64,000 nt of DNA from an uncultured Sulfitobacter sp. (GTDB lineage Bacteria > Pseudomonadota > Alphaproteobacteria > Rhodobacterales > Rhodobacteraceae), in contig NZ_CANNBM010000003.1 of the NCBI RefSeq assembly GCF_947502895.1, positions 310,001 through 374,000 on the forward strand, read 5' to 3'. Each line of letters opens with the position of its first letter. Position 1 is the stretch's first letter. Shown here piece after piece: positions 37,240 through 46,609 of this stretch. The notes beneath the pieces are model-generated. The model saw only the letters and a program-made list of their open reading frames with translations, ran no database searches and had not been told where the DNA came from. A program made the translations under genes and the position numbers.

Positions 37240-38574
37240 TCACCAGTTGTCTTTAAACCATTTCACAGCACGCTTCAGCGAACGTGCGGGATAGCGATCT
37301 GCAGGGATGTCAAAGTCCCACCATTCATCCTGCGGATTGGCTGCAAACAGCGCAAGGCCCACCGCCGAGGAGAACCCCGGCCCTGTTGCCGCCTGAGGCA
37401 AACCATGGACCCGCAAAGGACGCCCGAGGCGGACCTGCTGGCCCAAAATCTTGCTCGCGAGACCATCAAGCCCTGGTATCTGGCTGCCACCGCCCGTCAG
37501 CACGATCTGCTGGCTGGGCAGATGGTCGAACCCTGCGGCATCCAGACGTGCGCGGACCTCTTCCAGAATCTCCTCTACGCGCGGCCGCATGATGCCGATC
37601 AACTCGGCGCGGCTGGCGGTGCGGCGGTCATGCTCGTAATCGCCCGTTTCGCCGCCGATCTCGATCATTTCACGGTCGTCCATGCCTGTGGCTTGTACGC
37701 CGCCATAGAATGTCTTTATCCGCTCTGCGTTGGCTGTAGGCACCTGCAGCCCCATTGAAATATCAGACGTTACGTGATCGCCGCCCATGCGGATGCTATC
37801 GGCGTAAATCATGTGTTTCTTGATAAAGATCGACACGCCCGTTGATCCACCGCCCAGATCGATACACGCCGAGCCCAGCTCCTGCTCGTCCTCGACAAGG
37901 CTGGAAATGCCCGAAACATAGGCAGAATTTGCAATCCCTGCGAGTTCAAGATCGCAGCGTTTGATGCAATAGGCCAAATGCTGGATCGCCGCGGCATCGA
38001 CGGTGAGCATGTGTAAATCCACGCTCAGCTCATTGCCCAACTGGCCACGTGGATCAATCAGACCACTGCGGTGATCCAGAGCAAAGTTTACGGGCTGCGC
38101 GTGCAGCACTTCGCGCCCTTCCCCGTATTCGGGTACATCACAGCTGCTCAAAACGCGGGCCACGTCGTCTTCGGTGACGACTTGATGTTCCAGCGAAATC
38201 TGGGCATCCAGCCCATAGCTGCGCGGCTCTGCCCCGCTAAAGCAGGCAATAACGTGATCCACGCGAATGCCCGCCATCTTTTGTGCGGCCTGCAAAGCGG
38301 TGCGAATAGCGCGCTCTGTCTCGCCCATCGCCGCGATCTCGCCAAAGCGCACACCGCGCGAACGTGTGGTCGCAGCACCAATCACCCGAAAGCCCGATTG
38401 TCCAGCAAGTGATCCGATCTCGCCTTCGTCCTCAAGCCGCGCAGAGCCATCAAACCGCAGCACGAGGGCTGCAATTTTGGAGCTACCGACGTCGAGAATA
38501 GCAACCACGCCGCGCTGCATCGCGAGTTTGCGCATCTGCCGCATTGTGCGCTGGCTGTCGTATAAATCGTTCAT
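37240..38574 (-). CDS. ftsA: Cell division protein FtsA
   Basis: Actin-like ATPase that anchors FtsZ to the membrane. 444 residues. The phosphate 1 loop ILDVGSSKIAALV, the phosphate 2 region IDLGGGSTGVSIF and the adenosine motif TGGGSQIPGL are visible, and the C-terminus ends in an amphipathic helix LKRAVKWFKDNW as in membrane-anchored FtsA. Its ATG overlaps the ftsQ stop by four bases. Confidence 0.97.
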   Translation of the reverse strand: MNDLYDSQRTMRQMRKLAMQRGVVAILDVGSSKIAALVLRFDGSARLEDEGEIGSLAGQSGFRVIGAATTRSRGVRFGEIAAMGETERAIRTALQAAQKMAGIRVDHVIACFSGAEPRSYGLDAQISLEHQVVTEDDVARVLSSCDVPEYGEGREVLHAQPVNFALDHRSGLIDPRGQLGNELSVDLHMLTVDAAAIQHLAYCIKRCDLELAGIANSAYVSGISSLVEDEQELGSACIDLGGGSTGVSIFIKKHMIYADSIRMGGDHVTSDISMGLQVPTANAERIKTFYGGVQATGMDDREMIEIGGETGDYEHDRRTASRAELIGIMRPRVEEILEEVRARLDAAGFDHLPSQQIVLTGGGSQIPGLDGLASKILGQQVRLGRPLRVHGLPQAATGPGFSSAVGLALFAANPQDEWWDFDIPADRYPARSLKRAVKWFKDNW

Positions 38575-39461
38575 TTGTTCTTTGCCCTAAACGCTGCCTG
38601 TTGGGCCATCCGTTCTTCGGCGGCCTCATTTGTCATTTGCACTGTTGGACGGCGTGCCAGCCGCATGTCTACCCGTGCCACATCGCGGGTCAGGATATCT
38701 TGTGCGCCTTCCAGCGCGATCACCCGCTCTAGCGCGCGCAGCGGCTCATCCGAGGGAAGCATGATGCGCTGGTCACGGTCCAGCACCACGTCCCAGCGGC
38801 GCGCGCCCATGCGCACCAGCCCGCGCAGCCGCTCTCCCAGCGGGCCAGCCGCCTCAATCAATTCCAGCGCTTCGCCCACATGGGCATCCGCCCCTTCGCC
38901 TGCGATCAACGGCAGATCAGGGCGCGCATGACGGCTGGTGGCCGAGGCCACGTAGATACCGTTTTCGTCCACAAGCGCCAAACCATCGTCATTGCGCCAC
39001 AAAGCAACCGCTTTGCGCTGCACAACATCTACCTGCAACACGCCACCGGGGCGGATGCGCACGGATGCGGATTTGACAGCTGAAATCTCGGTCACAGTGG
39101 CACGCATCGTGTCCAGATCCAGATCAAAGCTGGAGATCGGGAAATCAAGCGGCAGACTTTCGCGGATATACGTAGCCAGCTCGTCTTTGGCACCATCCAC
39201 AGCCATCAGGTTGACCATAAACTCGGGGCGCGTCTCGATGCTGGCGCGGGCTTCGGCCACCGCCTGCTGGATTGCGCCACGACGCGCGTCATTTGCCAGA
39301 TAGATCGTGCCTGCGGTCAGGGTCAGGCAAAAGGGGATGCCTGCACGCAAGGCAAGGCGGATACCGGGCGTTAGCATCAGGCGCTGCATACGCCACGCCC
39401 AACGCGACGGCGCAGGATCAGCGCGACCCGCTGTAGGGGCTTTGCGTCTCAGCGCCCGCAT
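38571..39461 (-). CDS. ftsQ: Cell division protein FtsQ
   Basis: Bitopic divisome protein, 296 residues from ATG 39461 (GGAGG site upstream; an upstream ATG gives nine more residues). A cytoplasmic basic N-terminus is followed by one membrane helix (about residues 40-60), then the POTRA-like and beta domains; the region SFDLDLDTMRATVTEISAVKSASVRIRPGG is the POTRA core. It scaffolds FtsL and FtsB. Start lies inside the end of ddl, stop overlaps ftsA: a coupled set. Confidence 0.94.
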   Translation of the reverse strand: MRALRRKAPTAGRADPAPSRWAWRMQRLMLTPGIRLALRAGIPFCLTLTAGTIYLANDARRGAIQQAVAEARASIETRPEFMVNLMAVDGAKDELATYIRESLPLDFPISSFDLDLDTMRATVTEISAVKSASVRIRPGGVLQVDVVQRKAVALWRNDDGLALVDENGIYVASATSRHARPDLPLIAGEGADAHVGEALELIEAAGPLGERLRGLVRMGARRWDVVLDRDQRIMLPSDEPLRALERVIALEGAQDILTRDVARVDMRLARRPTVQMTNEAAEERMAQQAAFRAKNK

Positions 39462-40366
39462 GATGCGTCCTCCACCATCCAGTGGCATAGCTCGGGAAAG
39501 CTGATGCCCGTGGCCTGCGCCTGTTCGGGCGAGAGCGATGTCCCCGTCATTCCGGGCTGGGTGTTGGTCTCAAGCAAAACCAAGCCGTCAGCGCCGCGCG
39601 TCTCGTCCCAACGAAAGTCGGTACGGCTCACACCGCGACAGCCAAGAGCACTGTGCGCCCGCAGCGCATACTCAAGGCACAGATCAAAGATATCTTGCGG
39701 GACATCCGCTGGCACCACATGAGACGATCCGCCCTCTTTGTATTTGGCATCGTAATCATACCAGCCCGTGGTCAGGATATCCGTTACCGTCAACGCACGG
39801 TCGCCCAATACGGTAGTCGTCAGTTCACGACCCGGCGCAAAAGTTTCAACCATCACAGTGTCGGGCATGTCCGCATCCAGCTGTGGCGGGCCGTTGTTCT
39901 CGATGTCTACAAGGTAGACCCCCACGGAGGAACCTTCGTTGTTCGGCTTGACCACATAGGGAGGCTGCATCACGTGGCGGCTGCGCACTTCGTCTGCGGC
40001 GACAATTACGCTTTCGACGACAGGCAGGCCCGCGGCGCGAAAAATGTCCTTACTTAGCTGTTTGTCCATAGCGACAGCCGAGGCCAGCACACCTGAGTGG
40101 GTGTAAGGAATTTTCAACCACTCAAGGATACCCTGAACACAACCATCCTCACCCCAACGGCCATGCAGGCAGTTCAGCACTGCATCTGGCTTGAGCCGTG
40201 TCAAAACAGCACAAAGGTCGGGGCCAGCATCGACCTCGATCACGTTTGTATATCCATATTCCCGCAGTGCAGCCGCGCATGCGCGCCCCGTGTCCAGAGA
40301 AACCTCGCGCTCTGACGAGGGTCCGCCCATGAGTACCGCCACTGTCGGGTTTGTCCTGCTCGACAT
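39449..40366 (-). CDS. ddl: D-alanine--D-alanine ligase
   Basis: ATP-grasp enzyme that makes the D-Ala-D-Ala dipeptide for MurF. 305 residues, with the start GGPSSEREVSLDTGR, the HGRWGEDGCVQGILE block, and the grasp residues PYVVKPNNEGSSVGV. ATG 40366 follows a TATG context; the 93-base gap to murB holds a possible promoter. Ends overlapping ftsQ by 13 bases. Confidence 0.96.
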   Translation of the reverse strand: MSSRTNPTVAVLMGGPSSEREVSLDTGRACAAALREYGYTNVIEVDAGPDLCAVLTRLKPDAVLNCLHGRWGEDGCVQGILEWLKIPYTHSGVLASAVAMDKQLSKDIFRAAGLPVVESVIVAADEVRSRHVMQPPYVVKPNNEGSSVGVYLVDIENNGPPQLDADMPDTVMVETFAPGRELTTTVLGDRALTVTDILTTGWYDYDAKYKEGGSSHVVPADVPQDIFDLCLEYALRAHSALGCRGVSRTDFRWDETRGADGLVLLETNTQPGMTGTSLSPEQAQATGISFPELCHWMVEDASCGR

Positions 40367-40383
40367 ACCCTAGTGCCTCAATT

Positions 40384-40440
40384 GTCCCGAGCCATTTTGC
40401 TGGCTCTCATTATTATAGTGGTTGCCGCTTTTTGCGGCTT
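40384..40440 (-). promoter_or_regulatory. Gap between murB and ddl: hairpin and possible -10 element
   Basis: A rare gap in the run. On the minus strand TATAAT (40417-40412) occurs with no good -35 element at normal distance. Two small inverted repeats flank it: GAGCCA/TGGCTC (40389-40406) and GCCGC/GCGGC near 40424-40438. An internal promoter or an mRNA processing site would fit; the call is weak. Confidence 0.3.
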
Positions 40441-40459
40441 AGCCTCTGCAAATTGACGC

Positions 40460-41377
40460 TTACTTTTCGCCTACTCGCATAATTTCCCATACTAGCGTTA
40501 TACCGCAGGAATCGTAAACCTTTTTTCTCACTTCTTCGCCTAATCCTTCAAGGTCTGCTGCTGTTGCACCCCCTGCATTGATGAGAAAATTGGCATGTTT
40601 CAGCGACATCTGCGCGCCACCGCGAATTGCCCCTTTCATTCCAGCGTCTTCAATCACCTTCCACGCCTTGAGATCATGCACATCATCCGCCTGCCCTGTT
40701 GAGCTGAAACCCGCCGGATTGCGGAATGTTGAGCCTGCACTGCGCTCTTTGGTGGGCTGAGTGGCATCGCGTTTGGCCAGTTGATCGGCCATGCGCGCGC
40801 GCAATTCCTCCGGGTCGCCCACTGGCGGTGCAAAGGTCGCGTTGATCAATACGCACCCATTGGGCAGGTCGCTTTGGCGGTATTGGAAATTCAGATCCGA
40901 TGCGGTGAGGGTAATAACCTCCCCTGCCCGCGTGACGGCTTGGGCGCTGACGAAATGATCCGCCGCATAGGTCCCGTAGCAGCCCGCGTTCATGCGCACA
41001 GCGCCCCCGATGCTGCCTGGAATGGTACGCAAAAACGTCAGGTCCAATCCCGCATCCGCCGCTTTGCGCGCCACATGAGCGTCTAGGGCGGCCGCCCCCG
41101 CCGTCACAGTGCCATCCGCTATCTCGATCCCGTTAAATCCCCGCCCCAAACGGATCACTACGGCACGCAAGCCACCATCACGCACGATCAGGTTTGAGCC
41201 GACCCCCATCGGGAACACCTCAACCGATCGCGGCAGATCGCGTAGAAAGCTGCATAAATCGTCAAGATCAGCAGGCTGGAACAAATAATCCGCAGGCCCG
41301 CCCACGCGCAACCACGTCAGATCGGACAGATCGCGCTGTGGGGTCAGTCTACCACGCGGTGTGGGAAGCGCGCTCAT
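40460..41377 (-). CDS. murB: UDP-N-acetylenolpyruvoylglucosamine reductase
   Basis: Flavoprotein that reduces the enolpyruvyl group to give UDP-MurNAc. 305 residues: TWLRVGGPADYLF and MGVGSNLIVRDGG of the FAD domain, IPGSIGGAVRMNAGCYG, and the C-terminal AGSTFRNP and KHANFLINAGGATAADL that mark the type-2 enzyme. Its ATG overlaps the 92-residue membrane gene by four bases (ATGA). Confidence 0.97.
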   Translation of the reverse strand: MSALPTPRGRLTPQRDLSDLTWLRVGGPADYLFQPADLDDLCSFLRDLPRSVEVFPMGVGSNLIVRDGGLRAVVIRLGRGFNGIEIADGTVTAGAAALDAHVARKAADAGLDLTFLRTIPGSIGGAVRMNAGCYGTYAADHFVSAQAVTRAGEVITLTASDLNFQYRQSDLPNGCVLINATFAPPVGDPEELRARMADQLAKRDATQPTKERSAGSTFRNPAGFSSTGQADDVHDLKAWKVIEDAGMKGAIRGGAQMSLKHANFLINAGGATAADLEGLGEEVRKKVYDSCGITLVWEIMRVGEK

Positions 41378-41652
41378 GTGTCGTCAACGCCGCTGCTGCG
41401 GAACCCGCGCACTAGACGTCCCGCAAGCCACCCAAATCCAAGAGCCGATATTGCATACATGATCGCGGCAAGATGGGCGGTCATTGCAGGGGTAGAGAAC
41501 GGACGGGCATCCAGCCCCACAACCATCCAGACTGTGTTGAGCGTCATGCCAACCACTGCAATCAGGAAAAACAGCAAAAAGCGTTTGTGATACCCTGCAT
41601 AAGCACAACCGAACATCCAGAGTGCCAGACCCGCCACAATAAGAACCAACAT
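41374..41652 (-). CDS. Hypothetical 92-residue membrane protein in the dcw cluster
   Basis: From ATG 41652 it reads 92 residues with three hydrophobic helices at about 2-18, 24-47 and 58-82, a charged first loop (YHKR) and a basic tail. Family not recognised; it follows the two DUF2484 genes with a five-base gap and overlaps the murB start by ATGA. Its place between murC and murB, in step with the reading frames of its neighbours, argues it is a real gene; a longer frame from 42003 would overlap both DUF2484 genes. Confidence 0.75.
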   Translation of the reverse strand: MLVLIVAGLALWMFGCAYAGYHKRFLLFFLIAVVGMTLNTVWMVVGLDARPFSTPAMTAHLAAIMYAISALGFGWLAGRLVRGFRSSGVDDT

Positions 41653-41657
41653 ATCGA

Positions 41658-41918
41658 TTACTCCGCTGGGGTGTTGCGCCCGCCACGGCGCAGCCAGCGG
41701 CCCAGATAGATCACAGGCCAGCGCAATACCGAGCAGCCCCCCGCCAAGACCAAAAGCCCGATCCACGGGCCATGCTGCATGACCACATAGCCCACAATCG
41801 GAATACCGATCGCGACCAGAATATAGGCGTTTCGCCAATGGTGATCGCGGCTGGGCGTCATGGCCAACACATTGGCTATCAACGCCCAGAGACACGCAAG
41901 AGTAAGAGAAAGGCTCAT
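41658..41918 (-). CDS. DUF2484 membrane protein
   Basis: 86 residues from ATG 41918, short hydrophobic protein with about three helices (MSLSLTLACLWALIANVLA start, then VAIGIPIVGYVVMQ, WIGLLVLAGGCSV) and a basic end (GRWLRRGGR). It matches the DUF2484 pattern, a family largely confined to Rhodobacterales and found in this place between murC and murB. Function unknown; the location suggests an inner-membrane role tied to division or wall synthesis. It shares one base with the neighbour's stop. Confidence 0.82.
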   Translation of the reverse strand: MSLSLTLACLWALIANVLAMTPSRDHHWRNAYILVAIGIPIVGYVVMQHGPWIGLLVLAGGCSVLRWPVIYLGRWLRRGGRNTPAE

Positions 41919-42169
41919 TATTCGGGGATCTCCGGATTTTCGCCGCGCAGACGTGCTGCGATATAGCGCAAAGGGTTGCGGAACATGGACACAAAGGCGG
42001 CAAAGCCCAGAACAGAATAAACCCACCCGTACTGCATCCCTGCCATGATGATCAGGACGGGGGCCGCCAGCAGCAGCACAAGTGCGGGAAAATACTGCCG
42101 ACGGATCGGTAGCATCGCCACGCCAGCCGAGGCGAAAACCCAGCCGATAGAAAGCCAGATCAGTGTCAC
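41918..42169 (-). CDS. DUF2484-like membrane protein (second copy)
   Basis: 83 residues (MTLIWLSIGWVFASAGVAMLP, then LVLLLAAPVLIIMAGMQYGW, VLGFAAFVSMFRNPLRY, basic and acidic tail). Same length and helix layout as the next gene, including a helix ending in a RYxxAR or RWLRR motif, so the two are likely diverged duplicates. ATG overlaps the murC stop by four bases and the stop touches the next ATG. All three small membrane genes here could be one functional group. Confidence 0.78.
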   Translation of the reverse strand: MTLIWLSIGWVFASAGVAMLPIRRQYFPALVLLLAAPVLIIMAGMQYGWVYSVLGFAAFVSMFRNPLRYIAARLRGENPEIPE

Positions 42170-43581
42170 GCAGCCGCCCCTTTGAGCGCGCGCAATGCAT
42201 CCGGCAGCCCGTTGGCCCAGCCACTGATCGTGCCTGCGCCAAGACAGACAACCATATCACCCGGACGCGCCTGTTCTGCTACGAGACGGGCCAGATCATC
42301 GGGGCCATCCACGCGGCGTGCATGGCGGTGACCGTGCTGGATCAGGCCTGCAACCAGCGCGTCACGGTCGGCACCCTCAATCGGTTCCTCACCCGCTGAA
42401 TAAACATCGGCAATGCCAACCACGTCACAATCATTAAAGCAGGCACAGAACTCATCGAAATGATGGCTCAGGCGGCTATAGCGGTGCGGTTGGTGAACGG
42501 CGATCACACGACCCTCTGTGGCTTGGCGCGCGGCCTTGAGCACGGCCGCGATCTCCACCGGATGGTGGCCATAGTCATCAATAATCGTCACACCGTCGAC
42601 TTCGCCCACTTTCGTAAAGCGGCGGTTCACGCCACCAAACGCGGCAAGGGCCGCGCGAATTTCTTCACCTTTCATGCCCAGATGCCGCGCCACGGCCACC
42701 GCCGACAGCGCATTGGACACGTTATGATCGCCCGGCATGGGCAATTGGCAATCCTTGATTATGATATCCTCGTTTTGCAGATGCACATCGAAATGCGCAA
42801 CGCCCCCCTTATAGTGAAGACCGACCACACGCACATCGGCCTGCGCGCTAAAGCCATAGGTAATCACACGGCGGTCTGTCAGCTTGCCCACAAGGCTCTG
42901 AACTTCGGGGTTATCAATGCAGCAGACTGCGACACCGTAGAACGGGATGTTTGATGTGAAATCAAGGAACCCTTGGCGCAGATTCTCGATCGTGCCCCAA
43001 TGGTCCATATGCTCAGGGTCAATATTGGTTACAATCGCGATGGTCGCGGGAAGACGGTTGAAGGTGCCGTCGCTCTCGTCGGCCTCGACCACCATCCATT
43101 CGCCTTCGCCCTTCCGCGCGTTTGAGCCATAGGCGTGGATGATGCCACCGTTCACGACAGTCGGGTCAAACCCGCCGCCGTCCAGCAGGGCTGCAACCAT
43201 CGTTGTAGTCGTGGTTTTGCCGTGAGTGCCTGCCACAGCGATGTTGGATTTCAGGCGCATCAGCTCGGCCAGCATTTCTGCACGGCGCACAATCGGCAGG
43301 CCCATCGCGCGGGCGGCGTCCAATTCGGGATTGCCCGGTTTGATAGCGGAGGAGATCACGACAACTTGCGCATTACTGATGTTCTCGGCGCGCTGGCCTT
43401 CGAATATCTTCGCCCCTAGCTCTGCCAAACGGTTCGTGATTGGCGTTGCCTTCAGGTCAGAACCTTGCACCGTATAGCCGTGGTTCAGCAATACTTCGGC
43501 AATGCCGGACATACCGATACCACCAATGCCGACGAAATGAATTGCGCCCACGTCTCCGGGCAGTTTGGTTGCGGCGTTCAT
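42166..43581 (-). CDS. murC: UDP-N-acetylmuramate--L-alanine ligase
   Basis: Mur ligase that adds L-alanine to UDP-MurNAc. 471 residues. The N-terminal Rossmann domain begins IHFVGIGGIGMSGIAE; the ATP loop GTHGKTTTTTMVA lies near residues 117-130; the C-terminal VIAVHQPHRYSRLSHHF and DDYGHHPVEI blocks identify MurC. ATG overlaps the murG stop by four bases. Confidence 0.98.
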   Translation of the reverse strand: MNAATKLPGDVGAIHFVGIGGIGMSGIAEVLLNHGYTVQGSDLKATPITNRLAELGAKIFEGQRAENISNAQVVVISSAIKPGNPELDAARAMGLPIVRRAEMLAELMRLKSNIAVAGTHGKTTTTTMVAALLDGGGFDPTVVNGGIIHAYGSNARKGEGEWMVVEADESDGTFNRLPATIAIVTNIDPEHMDHWGTIENLRQGFLDFTSNIPFYGVAVCCIDNPEVQSLVGKLTDRRVITYGFSAQADVRVVGLHYKGGVAHFDVHLQNEDIIIKDCQLPMPGDHNVSNALSAVAVARHLGMKGEEIRAALAAFGGVNRRFTKVGEVDGVTIIDDYGHHPVEIAAVLKAARQATEGRVIAVHQPHRYSRLSHHFDEFCACFNDCDVVGIADVYSAGEEPIEGADRDALVAGLIQHGHRHARRVDGPDDLARLVAEQARPGDMVVCLGAGTISGWANGLPDALRALKGAAA

Positions 43582-44681
43582 GGGGCGGGCTCCTTATGTG
43601 CGATGTCCTGAACCATATCTGCCAGCGTTTGCGCGGCCTCCGGCTTGCCCAGCGCCAGCGCACTGTTGGCCATTTTGAGGGCCGCAGCGCCATCAGACAG
43701 GATCATATAGATGTATTCGGTAAGTGTTTCAGGGGTTGCTGCCGCCTCTGTAATCAAAACGGCGGCCTCGGCCTCTACCAGACCGTGGGCGTTGGCGACC
43801 TGATGGTCGCCCGCAGCGGCGGCAAAGGGGATCAAAATAGACGGACGGCCGATAACTGTCAGATCAGCGATAGAAGATGCTCCGGACCGGCTGATGACCA
43901 ACTGTGCCTCGGACATACGACGCGGGACGTCGTGGAAAAAGGGCTGCACGTCAGCGTTAATGCCGTTATCTGCATAGTATTGCGCGACACGGGTGCCATC
44001 CTCGTCACGGGCTTGGTGGCTCACACGGATGTTGCGCAACATCTCCATCGGCAATGCGGCGATGGCAGGTGGGACAACATCGCTGAGGATGCGCGCGCCC
44101 TGCGAGCCGCCCATCACCAACAGCTCCATCGGATAATCACCCGGTGCGATGTAGCCTGCACCGGCCCGCTCCAGCACGCTGGCACGCACAGGGTTGCCAA
44201 CATGCACGCCCTCGATCCCGTCCGGCAATGTAGTCGGCCACGTTCCGCAAGCGACGCGGTCAACACGCGAGGCGAATACCTCGTTTACGCGGCCAAGAAC
44301 GCCGTTTTGTTCATGGATCATACGGGGCAAGCGCATCATCCATGCAGCCCCGAGCGCCGGAATAGAAGGGTAGCCGCCAAAGCCTACAACCGCATCAGGG
44401 CGATCGCGGAACATCGCAAATGCTGCGCCGAGGGTCCCCGCGGCAATGCGCAGCGGAACCATCGCTTTTGCAAACAATCCACCACGGGCAAAGGTGGCAC
44501 TTGCCATCTGTTCGATCTCTACCGCGTCGGGAAAGCCGCTTGTATACCGCGCACCGCGCGCATCGGTGCTCAGCTTTACGCGCCAGCCGCGCTCCAGCAT
44601 CACTTCGGCCAGCGCCTGCGCTGGGAACATATGCCCCCCAGTACCGCCCGCGGCGATCACCAAAAGAGGTGCGCGGCTCAC
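43578..44681 (-). CDS. murG: Lipid II synthase (GlcNAc transferase) MurG
   Basis: Transfers GlcNAc to lipid I on the inner face of the membrane. 367 residues from GTG 44681, whose GTGA overlaps the ftsW stop. Glycine loops AAGGTGGHMFPAQALAE (residues 8-24) and VMGGSQGARIL, and the UDP-binding ISRSGASSIADLTVIGRPSIL near 265. A longer frame to 44879 overlaps ftsW and has no homology-like content. Confidence 0.97.
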   Translation of the reverse strand: MSRAPLLVIAAGGTGGHMFPAQALAEVMLERGWRVKLSTDARGARYTSGFPDAVEIEQMASATFARGGLFAKAMVPLRIAAGTLGAAFAMFRDRPDAVVGFGGYPSIPALGAAWMMRLPRMIHEQNGVLGRVNEVFASRVDRVACGTWPTTLPDGIEGVHVGNPVRASVLERAGAGYIAPGDYPMELLVMGGSQGARILSDVVPPAIAALPMEMLRNIRVSHQARDEDGTRVAQYYADNGINADVQPFFHDVPRRMSEAQLVISRSGASSIADLTVIGRPSILIPFAAAAGDHQVANAHGLVEAEAAVLITEAAATPETLTEYIYMILSDGAAALKMANSALALGKPEAAQTLADMVQDIAHKEPAP

Positions 44682-45844
44682 GTCCTGCCCCGAGACAGCA
44701 GCGCGCTGATTTCGCCCTGTGGGCGCGAACGGGTGAAGGCCAGTAACATGCCCAGCGCAATGCCAGAGGCAATTACCGAAGAGCCACCGTAGCTGACAAA
44801 AGGCAGCGTCATGCCCTTGGCGGGCAGTAAGCGCACAGCAACACCCATATTGATCATCGCCTGCACACCGAACATGCAAGCAAGGCCAGTACCCGCAAGA
44901 CGGATGAAAGGATCACGCTCGCGTACCAACCGCAGCAAGGAGCGTACAACAACGGAGGCATAGAGCGCGATGATACACAGCACCAAAACCAGCCCGTATT
45001 CCTCGGCAGCGACCGCGATGATGAAGTCCGTATGCGCATCAGGCAGCGACCATTTCACTTCGCCCTCGCCCACACCCACGCCAAACAATCCGCCCTCACG
45101 GATGGCATTGGTGGCATAACCCAACTGCGTTGTCGGATCGACATCAACGCTGAGAAACCCGTCGATGCGGCGGGCAAAATGTTCGGAGTTGGAATAGGCA
45201 ATGCTGCCTGCCAGCACGACCATACCCGCCATGCCCACCAGCAACACCATCGGCGCACCAGCGACAAAATACATCACACCCCACCCAAAAAGCACCAGAC
45301 AGGCCTGACCAAAATCGGGCTGCAATGCAAGCATAAGCACGATGGTGATACACAAGGCAAACGACCACGCCTTACCAGGGGGGCCGTTGATCTCGAGATT
45401 GGCTGCCATCATCCATGCCGCTACAACCACAAAACCGGGTTTAAGAAATTCGGAAGGCTGCACAGACGCAAAGCCGAGGCTGTACCAGCGCACTGCCCCT
45501 TTGCCAAAATCCGTGCCGAAGAAAGGTAAAAACATCAACGCAACGAAAGCTGTCAAAAACCCTACAACCGCCAGTCGCCGCACCACCGTGGGTGACATCA
45601 TGGACGTCAGCATCATGGCAATCATTGCCAAACCACCAAAAAAGGCTTGCCGCTGCACATAGTGGAACGGCTCAAATCCGTTTTTCTCGGCCAGCGGTGG
45701 CGAGGCGGCAAGGCCAAGCAGCATGCCGACACCAAAGAGCATCAGAATGCAGGACAGAGCCCATTTATCGAGCGTCCGCCACCACTTAGGGAGGATTGGT
45801 TCGCCGTCCCGATGGGGGACTGCGCCATAGACCATTTCTGTCAT
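44678..45844 (-). CDS. ftsW: Peptidoglycan glycosyltransferase FtsW
   Basis: SEDS polymerase of the division site. 388 residues from ATG 45844, with ten or so membrane helices. The SEDS signatures are PDFGQACLVL and EYGLVLVLCIIALY, the ERxxxFLxxDxDPT-like IDGFLSVDVDPTTQLGYA, and the KGMTLPFVSYGGSS C-terminal block. A nine-residue longer start at 45871 is possible. First gene of the ftsW-murG-murC coupled string. Confidence 0.95.
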   Translation of the reverse strand: MTEMVYGAVPHRDGEPILPKWWRTLDKWALSCILMLFGVGMLLGLAASPPLAEKNGFEPFHYVQRQAFFGGLAMIAMMLTSMMSPTVVRRLAVVGFLTAFVALMFLPFFGTDFGKGAVRWYSLGFASVQPSEFLKPGFVVVAAWMMAANLEINGPPGKAWSFALCITIVLMLALQPDFGQACLVLFGWGVMYFVAGAPMVLLVGMAGMVVLAGSIAYSNSEHFARRIDGFLSVDVDPTTQLGYATNAIREGGLFGVGVGEGEVKWSLPDAHTDFIIAVAAEEYGLVLVLCIIALYASVVVRSLLRLVRERDPFIRLAGTGLACMFGVQAMINMGVAVRLLPAKGMTLPFVSYGGSSVIASGIALGMLLAFTRSRPQGEISALLSRGRT

Positions 45845-45953
45845 GGGTACGTGCCTTACACTGCCTGTCATGCCGTCTTTTCGACGATCTAAGATTAGTG
45901 TAGCGCGAAATTGCGCGCGCCGCTAGGGCTTTTGCACCCTTTTGCCCCGCCTG

Positions 45954-46478
45954 TCAGCCTATGTGCGTGCCACGTATGGGATAGTCATTGGCGCGGATAA
46001 ATTTGATACCGTTTGCGATGCTTTGCAGATCGGGCCGCGCAAAAGGCGCGTTAGAGACATCAACAATTTGAATAGCCCCTTCGGCATTAATCACAAACAG
46101 GCCCGGTTCGGGAAACGCGCGGTCGGTTTCCTGCGCGCTGCGCGGCTGGGAGATATAGAGCCCTAGTGCAGTCATCTGCGCCATGCTCAGGTCATACCCC
46201 AGAGCCAAGGTCAGCTCCTTTTCCGCGACCATTGCCTGCGCTTTTTCCTGCGGATCACCCGACACGGCCACAATATCCACGCCCAATGCGTTGAATTCAG
46301 GCTCAAGCTCTTGCAGTTTCGACAGGTAGGTTTTGCAGATCGGACAATGCAGTCCACGGTAGACAACCACCAGCTGCCAGTCATGTCCGCCGCGCGGCGC
46401 GCCTAGTGTTAGAGTGCCTCCTGAGACTCCAGCGACATCTGTTTTCGGAAAGAGGCTACCTGCGGGTAATGCTGTCAT
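45954..46478 (-). CDS. Peroxiredoxin-like (AhpC/TSA) protein
   Basis: 174 residues from ATG 46478. Thioredoxin-fold protein of the peroxiredoxin-like family, with YRGLHCPICKTYLSKL giving Cys45 and Cys48, a CxxC where typical peroxiredoxins have a single Cys in PxxxTxxC; the second Cys may act as in thiol-disulfide exchange. It may reduce peroxides or act as an oxidoreductase. It stands between ftsW and the divergent flavoprotein gene and has its own start signal, so it is probably separate from the dcw operon. Confidence 0.82.
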   Translation of the reverse strand: MTALPAGSLFPKTDVAGVSGGTLTLGAPRGGHDWQLVVVYRGLHCPICKTYLSKLQELEPEFNALGVDIVAVSGDPQEKAQAMVAEKELTLALGYDLSMAQMTALGLYISQPRSAQETDRAFPEPGLFVINAEGAIQIVDVSNAPFARPDLQSIANGIKFIRANDYPIRGTHIG

Positions 46479-46609
46479 TGAATTGTCTCCTGATTTTAGC
46501 CGCAGACTACTCCCGCAGCGCCTGCCCACAACCCTGATCACAAAACCTTGACCATACCTGCGCGCAAAGGCCTGCTTGACCGCGCGCGGCGGCTAAGGCA
46601 CCTGAGGGC

